Source: Geotrypetes seraphini (taxonomy: Eukaryota > Chordata > Amphibia > Gymnophiona > Dermophiidae). From it: 64,000 nucleotides of DNA. Made by a program: the position numbers and the translations under genes. A model generated the notes under the pieces. It did not search any database, was not told the origin of the DNA, and saw nothing but the letters and a program-made list of their open reading frames with translations. The stretch lies in NCBI RefSeq assembly GCF_902459505.1, contig NC_047084.1, positions 308,589,963 through 308,653,962 on the forward strand. Reading direction: 5' to 3'. This document shows positions 45,480-56,214 of the stretch, in pieces. Positions within the stretch are counted from its first letter, which is position 1. The number at the start of each line of letters is the position of its first letter.

Positions 45480-45965
45480 AATCGAGCGGCGTCGGCATCC
45501 CTCTCAGCCCAACCACGGTGGGCTGCCTACAACCGCCAGACCTGTCCCGCAGGAAGTGACGTTCTTTATGTCCGCGAGCCAGGAACCTGACATCACCAGC
45601 TCATAACACTTGCAGTCTGTGGACGTCGCTCTCCTCCTTCAATCCAATAACCTTAAACCACACCCCTAGCCTGCCTTCCACCTGGGACATTTGTGCGCAG
45701 GGCAGGGGGGTGCGGACTGAGCTGTCAGGCGCTAGGAAGCGGAAGGTGTACCTCGGCGCTCATTGGTGGAAAACAGCGGTAGCGGTGATGGAGGTGTACT
45801 CGGAGGCATGAGGGGAGAGAGTGCGGGAATAAAGACGGGAGGAGCAGAAGCGGTAGTGGCCTCTGGGCTCTCGCCTGTAGCCGTTGGTCGGGCAGCGCGT
45901 GCAGAGCGGCTCGTGACTGTGGCATATTCCCCGAGCGGAACGGGGCTGGCGGCGCTCAGCATGCA
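45480..45965 (+). promoter_or_regulatory. AP1AR: AP1AR CpG-rich promoter and 5' UTR
   Basis: GC and CpG content rise from about 45480 (GAGCGGCGTCGG, AGCGGAAGGTG, GGTCGGGCAGCGCGTGCAGA). ATTGG at about 45760-45770 is a possible inverted CCAAT box. No TATA box. Upstream ATGs at 45763 and 45961 are followed by open frames; translation from 45966 is chosen because it alone gives the known AP1AR N-terminus. Confidence 0.55.
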
Positions 45966-46036
45966 ATGGGGCTGTGCTGGACTCGATGCTGCGGCCTCTT
46001 CGGCAGGCAAGCTGGACGCTTACAGCGCGGTGGAGG
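45966..46036 (+). CDS. AP1AR: AP1AR exon 1 (gadkin N-terminus)
   Basis: Encodes MGLCWTRCCGLFGRQAGRLQ and RGG, ending two bases into a glycine codon at the donor GG|GTAAGAG (46036/46037). The human protein starts MGNCCWTQCFGLL with AGRLQRVGG, so the match is unmistakable. AP1AR binds the gamma subunit of AP-1 and ARP2/3 and works in trafficking between the trans-Golgi and endosomes. Its N-terminal cysteines are palmitoylated in mammals to anchor it in the membrane; here Cys4, Cys8 and Cys9 are the candidates. A longer, out-of-frame open reading (from 45763) covers the same bases and is not the gene product. Confidence 0.9.
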
Positions 46037-46724
46037 GTAAGAGGAAGAAGAGGGGCGTAGGTTAGAGACCATATATTGTGAGGGGGTGGAATCCTGGTTG
46101 AGGGGAAATCACGGAGGAGGAGGGGGGGGCGGGAAAGAAGTCCTGCTTTTGTTATTGTTTGCAGTGAAAGCAGTGTGATAGGTGCATGTGCTTCCTCCTT
46201 TTTGATGATGCAGCATCTGGTGAGCAGGTGACCTCGGCCTCTTTCTCCTCTGTCGCTTTGCACATGCCTTGGTCTTGCTACTGGTATGGTAGTTGACAAC
46301 CATTTGAAATCTGTCTGAAATAATTAACATGCCTTCTCTCTACGTTTTCCAGCAAGCTGTCGTGCACAGCTTGGCCCGTATCGAGCAAAAACAGCTTTCG
46401 CTGCGCACACGCCTCTTTTGCTGCAGTGGCTGCCTGTGCGTGCGATTTCACTTGTAGGAGTTTGATGAGAAAACTATACTTATTTTTGCTTCTGTATTGT
46501 CATGTTGGCGCATCATTATAGTGAATGTGTTGCAGTTTTATCATTTTCCATTAAATAACTCTAATTTTCCTTATTGGCATCAGCAAAAAACCCCAAAACA
46601 AACAAACCCAAACAACTCAGAGAAAATGAAAAAAAATTTATATATATTGTGATATACAGAGCTTTGAAGCATCACGGATCCCTCACACAGAGGAAAAGGG
46701 GCTTACAAAGCCCTGAAAACTCAT

Positions 46725-47385
46725 ATCCGGGAAGGGGTAAAACATGGACCTCGCGGATCTAGAACTGCATGTCCTTAAAAATCTGAGGCCCGTGCACTGA
46801 CAAGTCCGCCTTTTAGCTTATTCCACCGCTTTCCCTGCACGCTCAGCTCAGGCCCTGGTTATGCCTTCTCTAATGGCTAAGGAGGGAGGAGGCACATGTG
46901 GCTTTTGTTAATTAGCCTGATCGTCCCTTCATCCAGATCTCTCCTTCCGTGCTGATTCCGAGAGCCCCCGCGATATGACACTGGATGGCAAATAGCTGGG
47001 TTGGGGGGAGGTAAAAAATGTGTGCAAAGGTCTGCAGTGCATCTGACCTCACGGATCTGAGCTGCACATCCTTAAAAATTTGAGGTCTGCGCCACTTTTA
47101 GTCTCTGGCTCTGACAGACCTCTATGACATTTTAGCGCTGACGGATCCTAATGCTTTTCCCTCCCTATGCTGAGACTAAAAGTAGCACAGATCTCATGGC
47201 AAAAGTTTTGCTGCTAGTCTCAATATAAGGAGGGAAAAGCATTAGTATCCGTCACAGCTAAATTGTCATAGAGGTCTGTCGGAGCCAGAAATTACAAGTG
47301 GCATGGACATCAGATTTTTAAGGACATGCGGTTTTAGATTCGCGAGGTCCATGAGGTCCACATTTTACCCCTTCCCCTCATACCC
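46725..47385. mobile_element. Nested palindromic element in AP1AR intron 1
   Basis: Outer arms: GGGAAGGGGTAAAACATGGA with GGACCTCGCGGATCTAGAAC (46730-46795) against GGTCCACATTTTACCCCTTC (47355-47385). Inner arms: GACAGACCTCTATGACATTT, CTAATGCTTTTCCCTCC (47113-47170) against GGAGGGAAAAGCATTAG, TGTCATAGAGGTCTGTC (47228-47282). A third copy of the arm motif lies at 47037-47090. The structure is a foldback-type MITE; the family is unknown. Confidence 0.5.
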
Positions 47386-47397
47386 AACAACTAAGCC

Positions 47398-47447
47398 GGA
47401 TCATCATAAGAATTGCTGCTGCTGGGTCAGACCACTGGTCCATCAGT
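47398..47447 (-). mobile_element. CR1 3'-end fragment
   Basis: TCATAAGAATTGCTGCTGCT and GGGTCAGACCACTGGTCCAT are the reverse complement of the CR1 end at 21180-21237. Confidence 0.65.
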
Positions 47448-47454
47448 GAAAGTT

Positions 47455-48250
47455 TTTACATAAGTCTATGACCATCTTAGGTGTAAGGCTTGATTCTGGC
47501 CTAACAATGAAGTTGCAAGTAACCAAGACCGTACAAGTATGTTTCGCACAAATGCATTTGTTACACCGATTAAAATCAATGTTAGCGCCATAAAATTTTT
47601 GTACTGTAGTCCATGCAATGGTTTTGTCGAAACTCGATTACTGCAATGCCCTGTACCTTGGAATAACAAAAGCAAGATGTAGTGCATTGCAGGTTATACA
47701 AAGTGCAGCAGCAAGATTGACAATGACTAAATACGATCACATTTCGCCACATCTCAAAAAATTACATTGGTTACAAGTCACCTTCAGAGTACAGTATAAA
47801 GCAGTAATGATTTGTCATCAATTCTTGTATGGAAACATTCCAGAATTGTTAATATATTTAGCTATACACCAAAAAGATCATTGCGCTCTGAGAATCTAGC
47901 TTTACAGAAGACAACTGTGAATCCAAGGCTTGTTGAGACTGGTAAAATTATTTTTTGTTGTGCAGGAGTTAAGATATGGAACTCCTTGGTGGGTCAGATA
48001 CGAAATTGCCGTGAAAATGGCATGTTTATAAAATTACTTAAGACGCAGTTATTTGTAGATGCCTTTTTCTAGCCAATAATTTTCCTCTCTGGCAGAGTTG
48101 GTGAATTATTCATGATCTTTACTATGCAAGCTATGGTATTTTGTAGATATGATTTCTGGGGATTGTTTGTATGTTTATTTTATCATGTTTTTGTTTTAAA
48201 ATTATGTATGTAAATTATGTAAACTGTTTAGTTGTAAACGGTATAGAAAT
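47455..48250 (+). mobile_element. L2-like LINE 3' portion
   Basis: Reads KLDYCNALYLGITKARCSAL, QVIQSAAARLTMTKYDHISP, HLKKLHWLQVTFRVQYKAV, then in another frame a GVKIWNSL and KLLKTQLF block. The tail includes TTGTAAACGGTATAGAAATT. At least two frameshifts; 5' parts are missing. Confidence 0.75.
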
Positions 48251-48284
48251 TTTTTAAATTTTTTTAAAAAATATTTTGTGGGAG

Positions 48285-48520
48285 TGTGTGGTGCAGTGGA
48301 TAAAGCTACAGCCTCAGCACCCTGGGGTTGTGGGTTCAAGCCCACGCTGCTCCTTGTGACCCTGGGCAAATCATTTAATCCCCTCCATTTGCCCAGGTAC
48401 TTTAGATAGATTGTGAGCCCTCTAGGACAGACAGGGAAAAATGCTTGAGTACCTGAATAAATGTAAACCGTTCTGAGCTTCCTTGGGAGAATGGTATAGA
48501 AAATTGAATAAATAAATAAA
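48285..48520 (+). mobile_element. tRNA-derived SINE with LINE-like tail
   Basis: Head: GGTGCAGTGGATAAAGCTAC (A box) and GGGTTCAAGCC (B box). Core: CTTGTGACCCTGGGCAAATC. Tail: ATTGTGAGCCCTCTAGGACA, TGTAAACCGTTCTGAGCTTC and GGTATAGAAAATTGAATAAA, shared with L2-type 3' ends. A MIR/CORE-SINE-like element, about 235 bases, ending in (AATA)n. Confidence 0.8.
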
Positions 48521-49089
48521 TTGTTTGTGTAATAAGATACCATAGTCTGCAATATCTTGTATGTTATTTTTCAGAGAAAGAATAGCAATTTTGTGGTCAT
48601 GGTTCCTGTGGCAAGAGAAAGTGAGAGCATAGGCAGCCAGGACCCCTCCTTCCTGCCAATGATTTTCCCTATATTTCATACTTTATAATGAAATTCTCAA
48701 TGATACTGGGTATTGTTAAAGCTGTGGCCTGAATTTTGCCACACATCTAGCAAAGTAAACATAATATCTGGGCCAGCAGAATTAAAACATTGAAAGTAAA
48801 TACAGTAACACCAGTCATTGTTATCTCTAGCTCTCTGGGGGCAGAATTCCTGTGGCATATTTAGCCTTGTGGTGTTCTGATGTAATCCAGCCTAATATGA
48901 CATCTTCTGTCCAGTATGGGGCACTCCTGCTTCATTGGAAATCAGTTTGTAGTCCATAAATACCAAAATACCTAGGCAACGAACAAGGACAATAACCCCC
49001 CTCGTAATCACTCCCCAAATCTGTTCTTGTAAACTGATAACCCCAATCACTAACTTCCAACCTTGTGCAAACCGCAAGGTACTTCACGA

Positions 49090-49230
49090 CCCTACAATAC
49101 ATAACTGTTGTTATTATCATTAATGCTGTTACTATCAGATGTACATTGCAATATTCTTTGCTGTAAACCGCCTAGAAGTCGCAAGATTGTTGGCGGTATA
49201 TAAGAATAAAGTTATTATTATTATTATTAA
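49090..49230 (+). mobile_element. L2-like LINE 3' tail
   Basis: TTGCTGTAAACCGCCTAGAA, GTTGGCGGTATATAAGAATA and AAGTTATTATTATTATTATT: the end and microsatellite tail of an L2-type LINE. Confidence 0.65.
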
Positions 49231-49909
49231 AGTTCAACCTTCACTTGCCCTCAATTCAGGGTAATTCTGCAAACTTGCCCTGGCCTGAGCTATCCTACAA
49301 CTAACTGCAGCCTTGACTTTATCATAACATGAACTTCTGGGGCTTTTTGTCCAATATAGGCAACAATGATATACACAAGTGTCTTCCGCCTTTTTACTTT
49401 AGTCCAGCATATTTGAGGTCTGCCTAATGGTGCATGATATGTGAGCCACCTAGCCTGCAAGCTCAGACTCTTGTTTACCTTCTTGCTTCTATAGCTTCAG
49501 GTGCATGCACTAATGAAAGGATGATGTTAGACCATGCTATGACTTTCTTTGAGGAAGAATGGGATAATGGAGAAATCACGTCTGGCAGCTTTCATAAGCT
49601 AGACATGGGACTAGTGGCCCAAGTCATTGTCATCCATCTAGGCAACAATCACACTGAAATGCTCCATCTTATCTCTAAATATTCTGAAGCATGGTATGAG
49701 TAGTGGCCATTTCTGTCCATCCAGTAGATTCAGACAGCCAAAGGGGAGAAGCCTAGATGGCTGCCATATGGTCTCACCTCTGCTCGCTTACTGACCTATG
49801 ACACACATGCACATAAATGTCCAACAATGCACACCAGTCTTTCCCATGGTGCATGTCCTGCAGGAACAGAAAAAAATACAATATCGTTAAGAATTGTAAA
49901 GCAGAGTTG

Positions 49910-50015
49910 AGATGAAGCCTAAAGGTTGGTACAGTGGGCTGAGAACCTGAGGAGCTGGATTTTATTCCCAGTTCAATTCCTTGTGAATCCGAGCAAATCA
50001 CTATTACTACTACTA
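49910..50015 (+). mobile_element. SINE-like fragment
   Basis: GTTGGTACAGTGGGCTGAGA, CCCAGTTCAATTCC and GTGAATCCGAGCAAATCACT follow the order of the SINE head and core at 48285, but diverged. Confidence 0.45.
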
Positions 50016-50017
50016 AT

Positions 50018-51760
50018 CATTTCTATACCACTACTAGAAATACAAAGCACTGTACATCACTGTACTATAGAGACAGTCCCTGCTCAAAAGAGCTTACAAT
50101 CTAGACAAGACAGACAAACTGGACAAGAAGGTGCATCAATACACAGTGCTCAGATGAGCAAATTTCAGAGGGAATGATTAGACAGATATTGGTGCTTAGC
50201 AAGTGGGTTGGAGTTTGGAATTGAAAGCATCTTCAAAGAAGTGGGTTTGCCAGAGACAGAGCTTGACCTACCGAGTCAGGCATACAGTTTGTTCCAGGCA
50301 TACAGTGCAGCAAAGTAGAAGGGACAGAGTCTGGAGTTGGCTGTAGAGGAGAAGGGTGCAGAGACTTTTCCGATGAGCGGCATGCCTTGGGGGGGGGGGC
50401 GGTAGTGTGGGGACAGATAAGAGAGGAGACATACCGAGGAGCTGCGGAGCCAATATACTGAGGAGTTTGAACTGTATGTGGAAACGAATAGGCAGCCAAT
50501 GAAGTGACTTGAGAAAGGTAATGTGGGCATAGTGACATTGTCAGAATATGAGGCTTGCAGCAGAGTTCTGAACAGATTGAAAGGGAGAGAGATGGTTTAG
50601 CGGAAGGCCAGTAAGAAGCAGGTTGAAATAGTCTAGGCGAGAAGTGATGAGGGTATGATAGAGGGTCTTGGCAGTGCACTCAGGAAGAGTCTGATTTTAG
50701 AAATATTGTAAAGAAAGAAACAAAAGGTTTTGGCAGTCTGTTGGATATGCGAAGAGAAGGAGAGAGATGAGTCAAAGATTACCCCAAGGTTACGAGCCGA
50801 TAAGACATGGAGGATGAAGATATTGCACACAGAAATAGAGAACGGGGAAGAGGAGAGACAGGTTTAGATGGAAAGATATGGAGCTCAGTCTTGACCATCT
50901 TTAATTTTAGATGGCAGCGAGACATCCAGGTAGTGATATCAGACAAGCAGGTTGAAACCTGGGACTGAATGTCGAGATTTCAGGTGTAGAGAGATAGATC
51001 TGCGAGTTGTTGGCATAGAACTGATACTGAAAGCCAGAGCACCAAGAGAAGAAATGTAGATGGTAAAAAGAAGTGACCCCAGAACAGAGCCCTAAGGTAT
51101 ACTGACCGACAACAGGGTTGTGCTGGAGGAGGTTCCACCACAGCTTACACTAAAGGTGCGATGGGAAAGATAGGAAGAAAGCTATGCAATAACGGAGCCC
51201 TGAAATCAAATTGGCAACAGCATATTGATGAGTAGGTGGTGTCAAAGGATAAAGATAGAGTATATGCTTTTGGATTTGGCCAGGAACAGGCAACTGGAGA
51301 CTTCCATAAGGGCAGTTTCAGTAGAATAAAGAGGGCAAATACTCGATTGAAGCAGGTCAAGGATAGCTTGAGGTGAAAGAAAGTCAAGACAACGGAAGTG
51401 AACATGTTAAAGTAGCTTGGATAAGAAGGGGAGGAGAGAGACAGGATGATAGTTGGAAGGGCAGGTAGAGTCCATCAAGGGTTTTTTTTGAGGAGTGGTG
51501 TAACATGGCATGTTTGAAGGCATTGGGCGGTTGTGGTGGAGAGTGATAGGTTAAGGATAAAACAGATAGAGGGGATGACAATAGAGATAACGGGTAAGTA
51601 GATGAGATCAGAGGTTTGTGATGGTGAGTTTGGAGGAGGAAAGAAAATATGCAGTTTCCTCAGTAATTTCAGGAAAGGAAACAAGATGGCAAGGGACGAT
51701 GGAGGTTGGTAGAGCGGGCTGAGGGAGGTGGTTCGATTAAGAATTCAGGGTTAATTTAAC
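50018..51760 (-). mobile_element. L2-like LINE, degraded
   Basis: The 3' tail is at the left (TCATTTCTATACCACTACTA, AGAGCTTACAATCTAGACAA). Going right on the - strand are fragments of the C-terminus and reverse transcriptase: NLGVIFDSSLSFSSHIQQTA, ISKIRLFLS, and farther 5' LLDLLQSS-, SYAFDTVDH-like wording in shifted frames. Many frameshifts, old copy. Confidence 0.6.
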
Positions 51761-52020
51761 CCTCTATTGCCCTGGGTACAAAAAGGCTTAAGATTTTGAG
51801 CCCACTAGGGACAGTAACTACAGGGGTAAATGGAGGCACCTTCACTGAAAAAACAACCCCATGTAGATTCCAGGTCAAATTGATTTTTATAACATGAATC
51901 TTATATTGACTGCTAAGTGCTTCTTATGCTCATAGAATGCTAGTTCACAAGGCGCCAAGTGGTATAAAGAAAATATTTTCTAAGAGTGGTGCAAGTTGGT
52001 AATCTAATCATAGTGAAATA

Positions 52021-52909
52021 CCGTATTTTTCATTCCATAAGACGCACCTTAGATTTAGAGGAGGAAAACAAGAAAAAAACCATTCTGAACCAAATTCTCC
52101 CTGCCAGGCTCTACACCTAATCCCAAACTCTTTGCCAAGCTCTGCACCCTGTCCCCCCTCTCTTCCAGGCTCTGTACTCTGTCCCCCCTCTGGTGGTGTA
52201 GTGGTAGGCCGGGACAGGGCAGGCAAGCCAAGTGGCTGACAGGCAGGTAGGGACAGGGCGGGTAGGTAGGTAGGTAGGCAGGCCTCTCCCCCCCCATCCC
52301 CCAAGCAGGCAGCACCAAAGCCCCAGCCTCTCCCTCCCTATTTTTAATTTAGCAGAGCAGGCAGGCAGGCCCCGGCCTCTCACTGCTCCATCCCTATTTT
52401 TAATTTGGCAGGGCCTCTCCCTCATCACCCCCCCTCCCCAACAGGCAGCAGGCAGGCCCCAGCCCTCTTCCTCCTCCCCCCCCCCCCCCCCGCGTACCTT
52501 TTTTTTTTTTAACTTCTAGCGCCTTCCCTCACTGAGAGCGGTGCACAAAGCTGGCTGGCTGCCTGGTCCCTGCCGCTTCTCCCGAGAACGGCAGATGTGA
52601 CTCCCTCCTGTTCTCTCGCAACATAGCAGTGCACCAGGTTGCCTGCCTGGTCTCACACCACTTCCCGCGAGAACAGAAGAGGCATCCGCGGCAGCCATCA
52701 GTTCTCAGGGGACGCGGCGGGGACCAGACATTCTGCCAGCCTTGTGCACCACCCTCAGGGAGGAAGCCGCGTCCGGCAAGGGAGGTTGGCAGCATTAAAA
52801 AAAGGTAACGGGGGGGGGGGCACTTTGGGTATTCACTCCATAAGACACACCCTTATTTCCACCCACTTTTTTGGGGAAAAAAGTGCGCCTAATGGAGCAA
52901 AAAATACGG
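52021..52909. mobile_element. TA-flanked DNA transposon, CCGTATTTTT family (889 bp)
   Basis: Ends CCGTATTTTTCATTCCATAA and TAATGGAGCAAAAAATACGG, with TA on both sides (52019-52020 and 52910-52911). Just inside: GACGCACCTTAGATTTAGAG; near the right: CACCCACTTTTTTGGGG. The GC-rich interior contains TAGG and GGCAGG simple repeats and C runs. Non-autonomous, Tc1/mariner-like by duplication and ends. Same family as 23084-24520. Confidence 0.85.
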
Positions 52910-53146
52910 TACTTTTAAATAATTTCCACGCAAATACTAATAGCAAATAAAATTTAAAATAATTACAAGAACTTATAAGGTTCTTTGTAGTGAGGCGTCT
53001 GTCGCTATTGTCACCTTGTTGAGGCCCCACCCCCACCCTGAGAACCAGGGTCTTCTGGATGTGCTAACATACTGAGAGGTTCACCTAAGTGATGCTCAAC
53101 ATTATTTTTTCCAGTGGCAGCTCCCTTTTATGGATTTTTTGTTCTT

Positions 53147-53171
53147 CTTGTTGTTGTTGTTGTTGTTGTTT
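53147..53171 (+). repeat. (TTG)n microsatellite
   Basis: Eight or so consecutive TTG units (TTCTTGTTGTTGTTGTTGTT). Confidence 0.9.
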
Positions 53172-54023
53172 ATAATTTTAACACTTGTTAACCAGTGTGA
53201 AGAGTATTTTGAAAATGACTCAAAATGTTTTTATCCTATCACAAGAAATAAGGCACAACCCACATGTAGAAACACAAAGCAAAAAGAGTGGGGAAGGGAC
53301 ACCACACATCAGCCACAGGAACAAATCAATTTATTACAAACATATAAATAAAAGCATATACAAATAAATGGCCAAAAAATAGAAATCATTCAGACTTTTG
53401 ATCAAAACAGTAAGAGATGTATCATCAAAAATTTAAATCAATTGTAAAAGTGATTTTTGATTATTCATTTGAAAAAAGCAAGCATGTATGTATCGATCAA
53501 TATTTATAGCCCCTAATGGAATCCTTGGCAAGGTTTAGTAATATATACAATATTAATAATATAGTAGCCTGTCCTAAAATGTTCTGGAAGGCAGTTGCTT
53601 GACTTCTGAAAAATAAATGGGTGGATACATGTAACATAGAATGATATCTTTATCTTTGAAACTGCATTGCTCAAACAAGTCAGATGTAGAGCTTGTGCAA
53701 TAACTGACATGTGAATTGTGTATAATAAAATCATTTTAATTCAAATAGGATTTCAATATGCTTTATAAACAGCCACTGAAATTGTTCTAGCAAGCTTAAA
53801 AGAATAGCATTATTCGATGTTAGGTTGTGAAGAGATTTGTTGGGAGAGCTACATAAAAATAACGGCCATAGGTTATTTGGAAGATATTCATATTGCTCAA
53901 AAAAGAATATTTGGTATTCTCAGGAGGCAGAACCAGTATAAATGCTTATGAACATAGCCACAAAGGATTATGCACCCACATTCTAGAACTACTTTTAGTC
54001 TCCTTTGGAGCTATTCCACCCAT

Positions 54024-54535
54024 ATACAAGGGTAAATCAAAAAGTAAAGGCAAAATACATTTAATGGCTTTAATAGAAGTAACTGTGAGAAATTTGAACA
54101 GATCACTTTCCCTCATAGTCCCCATGCAAGATGACACATTTGTTGTATTGTTCAACTAGCTTCTGCATTCCTGCAGAGAAGTTTTTCGGCTGCTTCCAAA
54201 GCCAGGTGAGCACCGCTTCCTTTATCATGCTTTGTCTTTTGCTGTCCAGGTCGCAATGATGCACCCATGTCTCTGCGCCAGTGACAATTCTCTCCAGAAT
54301 ACTCAGATCTTGTTCATATCATCTCAGGAACTCAGTCACCTCCACACGCTGTTGCTTGTGCAGATCAGTAAGCTGTTTGGGAACCCATCGTACTCAGACT
54401 TTCCTGTATCTCAAGTCATTATGCATTATGGTAGATCCATAGTTGCTATCCAAATTTGTAGCCAATTGAGAAGTTATCCGTTAGTCTTCTCTAAAGGCAT
54501 CCACCCTGTCAATGTGTTCTTGTATATGTAATGTT
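54024..54535 (-). mobile_element. Mariner transposase relic
   Basis: The left end ACAAGGGTAAATCAAAAAGT is a mariner inverted repeat. On the - strand, readings include ITSQLATNLDSNYGSTIMH (helix-turn-helix region), YRKVSTRWVPKQLTDLHKQQ, LERIVTGAETWVHHCD and NFSAGMQKLVEQYNKC, the last being the mariner C-terminus. The right end has been replaced by a palindrome at 54544. The middle, including most of the catalytic D,D(34)D region, is missing and stops are frequent, so it is dead. Confidence 0.75.
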
Positions 54536-54543
54536 GAAGGGTG

Positions 54544-54757
54544 ACTTGCTACTCTCAGTCCAACATGGTCTACGTTTCGCGGGATCAAATTACATCCCCG
54601 CTGCATCAGGGAAGTCTTTTTAGCAACGCTTATCTGGGCTATAAACAAACTCCTGCCCAGATAAGCGTTGCTAAAAAGACTCTTCCCTGACGCAGCAGGG
54701 ATGTAATTTGATCCCGCAAAACGTAGACCACGTTGGACTGAGAATAGCAAGCAATGG
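54544..54757. repeat. 214-bp inverted repeat resembling a Penelope terminal repeat
   Basis: Arms 54544-54639 and 54655-54757 around a 15-base spacer. Each arm holds, on opposite strands, CTGA(T/C)GCAG, a GC(G/A)GGG...ATCCCGC stem and (G/A)AAACGTAGACC. That order is the hammerhead-like layout of Penelope terminal repeats, but one core position is altered and the flanking stem does not form, so it is at best a decayed ribozyme. Confidence 0.55.
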
Positions 54758-55389
54758 TCCTGGTTCTTAAAGAGCATAAAAGCACGAGCTAAGTACTTTA
54801 AGTTCTAAGAGTTCCAAAAGTTTGAATGGAACCCAAAAAATTTACTGCACAAATGCATTTTTGATACAGCACTTTAAAGCACTAGTATACTTTTTTGCAC
54901 TAGTGCATTTTCTGTCGGTTCTGAGTTTCTGAAATGAACTGTGAGGTCTAAATAGTTCTAAGTAATAATGAATTATAAAGTTTTTAAGAATTAAGTATTT
55001 AAAATCGAGTTTATTATAAAATAAATAGTAACCTAGTTAGGTACGTTTTAGTATAAATTAACTGAAGATTGAAGACTAAAAAGTAATTGAAGAAATAAAG
55101 ATTAAGTCTAATGTTAGAATTAAGGTAGGGAGGATGGATTCAAGCCAGTGATGTTAATATGAGTAAGAGAAAAGAATTGTCTTTCTCTTTGAAAGAACCC
55201 TGAATGGGTGAAAACTCAATAATCTGAGGCTTGTTCCCATTTATATGGTAAAAGAGAAAAAAAGAAAAATAATCACCTTCAGTGTCATTTTGGCTTATAT
55301 TGGTGGTTCTATATATTGCATTTAATTGATAGGTAACCATCAGGTTCTCTTTATTTTACTGTTGTGATAAAATTAAAAACCACACATGA

Positions 55390-56075
55390 CACCATGTCAA
55401 TTTTGTCTAAGCCTCAAACCTCTCAGTCATCTTCTTCTAGAATATACTCTGCTCCATTTAGATGTTCATACTAGTACAACATGAAATCTTGTTAATAGCC
55501 ATCTTCATCATTCTCTAGGCCTGCTGGTCAGCATTCCCCTGCAAAACAACAAAAGATACAAGTCTCAACCTCATTCTCAGTCCAAGCAGCAATCATACTT
55601 TTGACACTTTTCTAGAAAGTATTGCCAGTGTTCCCTTCATTCTACCTTCCACTCTCCCTGTTGGAAGCAGATTGCTCTATTTTTGCAATGTTGGACTCTT
55701 ATCACAACAGATCAGTAGGTATTTTGAGTTCTTACTCAGGTCTATACCCTATATCAAAAAGCCTCCAAACAACCCATCAAAGAGTCTCTTTTCAGCTCCC
55801 TCCAGAAGGCCCTCTTTTACCAGAAGCTCTCTGTCCTTCTCCAGCTAAATGCAATAGAACCTGTTTCTCCATAGGAAAGGGGTTGGGGTTCCCTACTCCA
55901 AGTATTTTTCTTGATATTAAGACTGGAGGCTTTTTACCCATTCTAGATCTCCAAGGCCTAAACAAATTTTTGCTGCAGAAGTTTCACATGGTCTCTCTGG
56001 GAACCCTTTTATCCCTTCTAGAAAAAGAAGATTGGCTTTGCTGTCTAGATCTCAAAGAATATTTAATTAATATAC
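55390..56075 (+). mobile_element. DIRS-like gag/RT fragment (fossil)
   Basis: The + strand encodes a stretch ending GGFLPILDLQGLNKFLLQKF, then LLSLLEKEDWLCCLDLKEYL, which lines up with GDLRPILDLRALNKYLVKEKF and GDWMCSLDLKEAYTH of the 38-44 kb DIRS copy. The preceding part resembles the gag-RT junction. Broken and old; no terminal repeats were seen. Confidence 0.72.
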
Positions 56076-56214
56076 TAGTAGGGAGATAATTAATGTTACT
56101 CTGTGATTGTGATCTATAAACTTCCTAATTATCACAGCTCTTGATTATATTATATCTTACTGTGCAATAATAAACCATAAATAATTCTCCATGCATTGTT
56201 TTTTATAAAAAATT

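Noticed and set aside
45763-46065. A 100-codon frame over the AP1AR promoter and exon 1
   Set aside because: Overlaps the true start in another frame; only the frame from 45966 gives the conserved AP1AR N-terminus and a correct splice phase.
48285-48360. Possible tRNA gene (A and B boxes present)
   Set aside because: No acceptor stem or anticodon arm; the sequence continues into a CORE-SINE body and LINE-like tail.
50233-50679. 148-codon - strand frame possibly coding
   Set aside because: Matches the wording of the L2 3' region (YSLHTVQTPQYIGSAA-type) in a degraded LINE; no gene structure.
54544-54757. Active hammerhead ribozyme in the 54.5 kb dyad
   Set aside because: The CTGATGA core is altered in both arms and the bases before and after the core do not pair as stem I.
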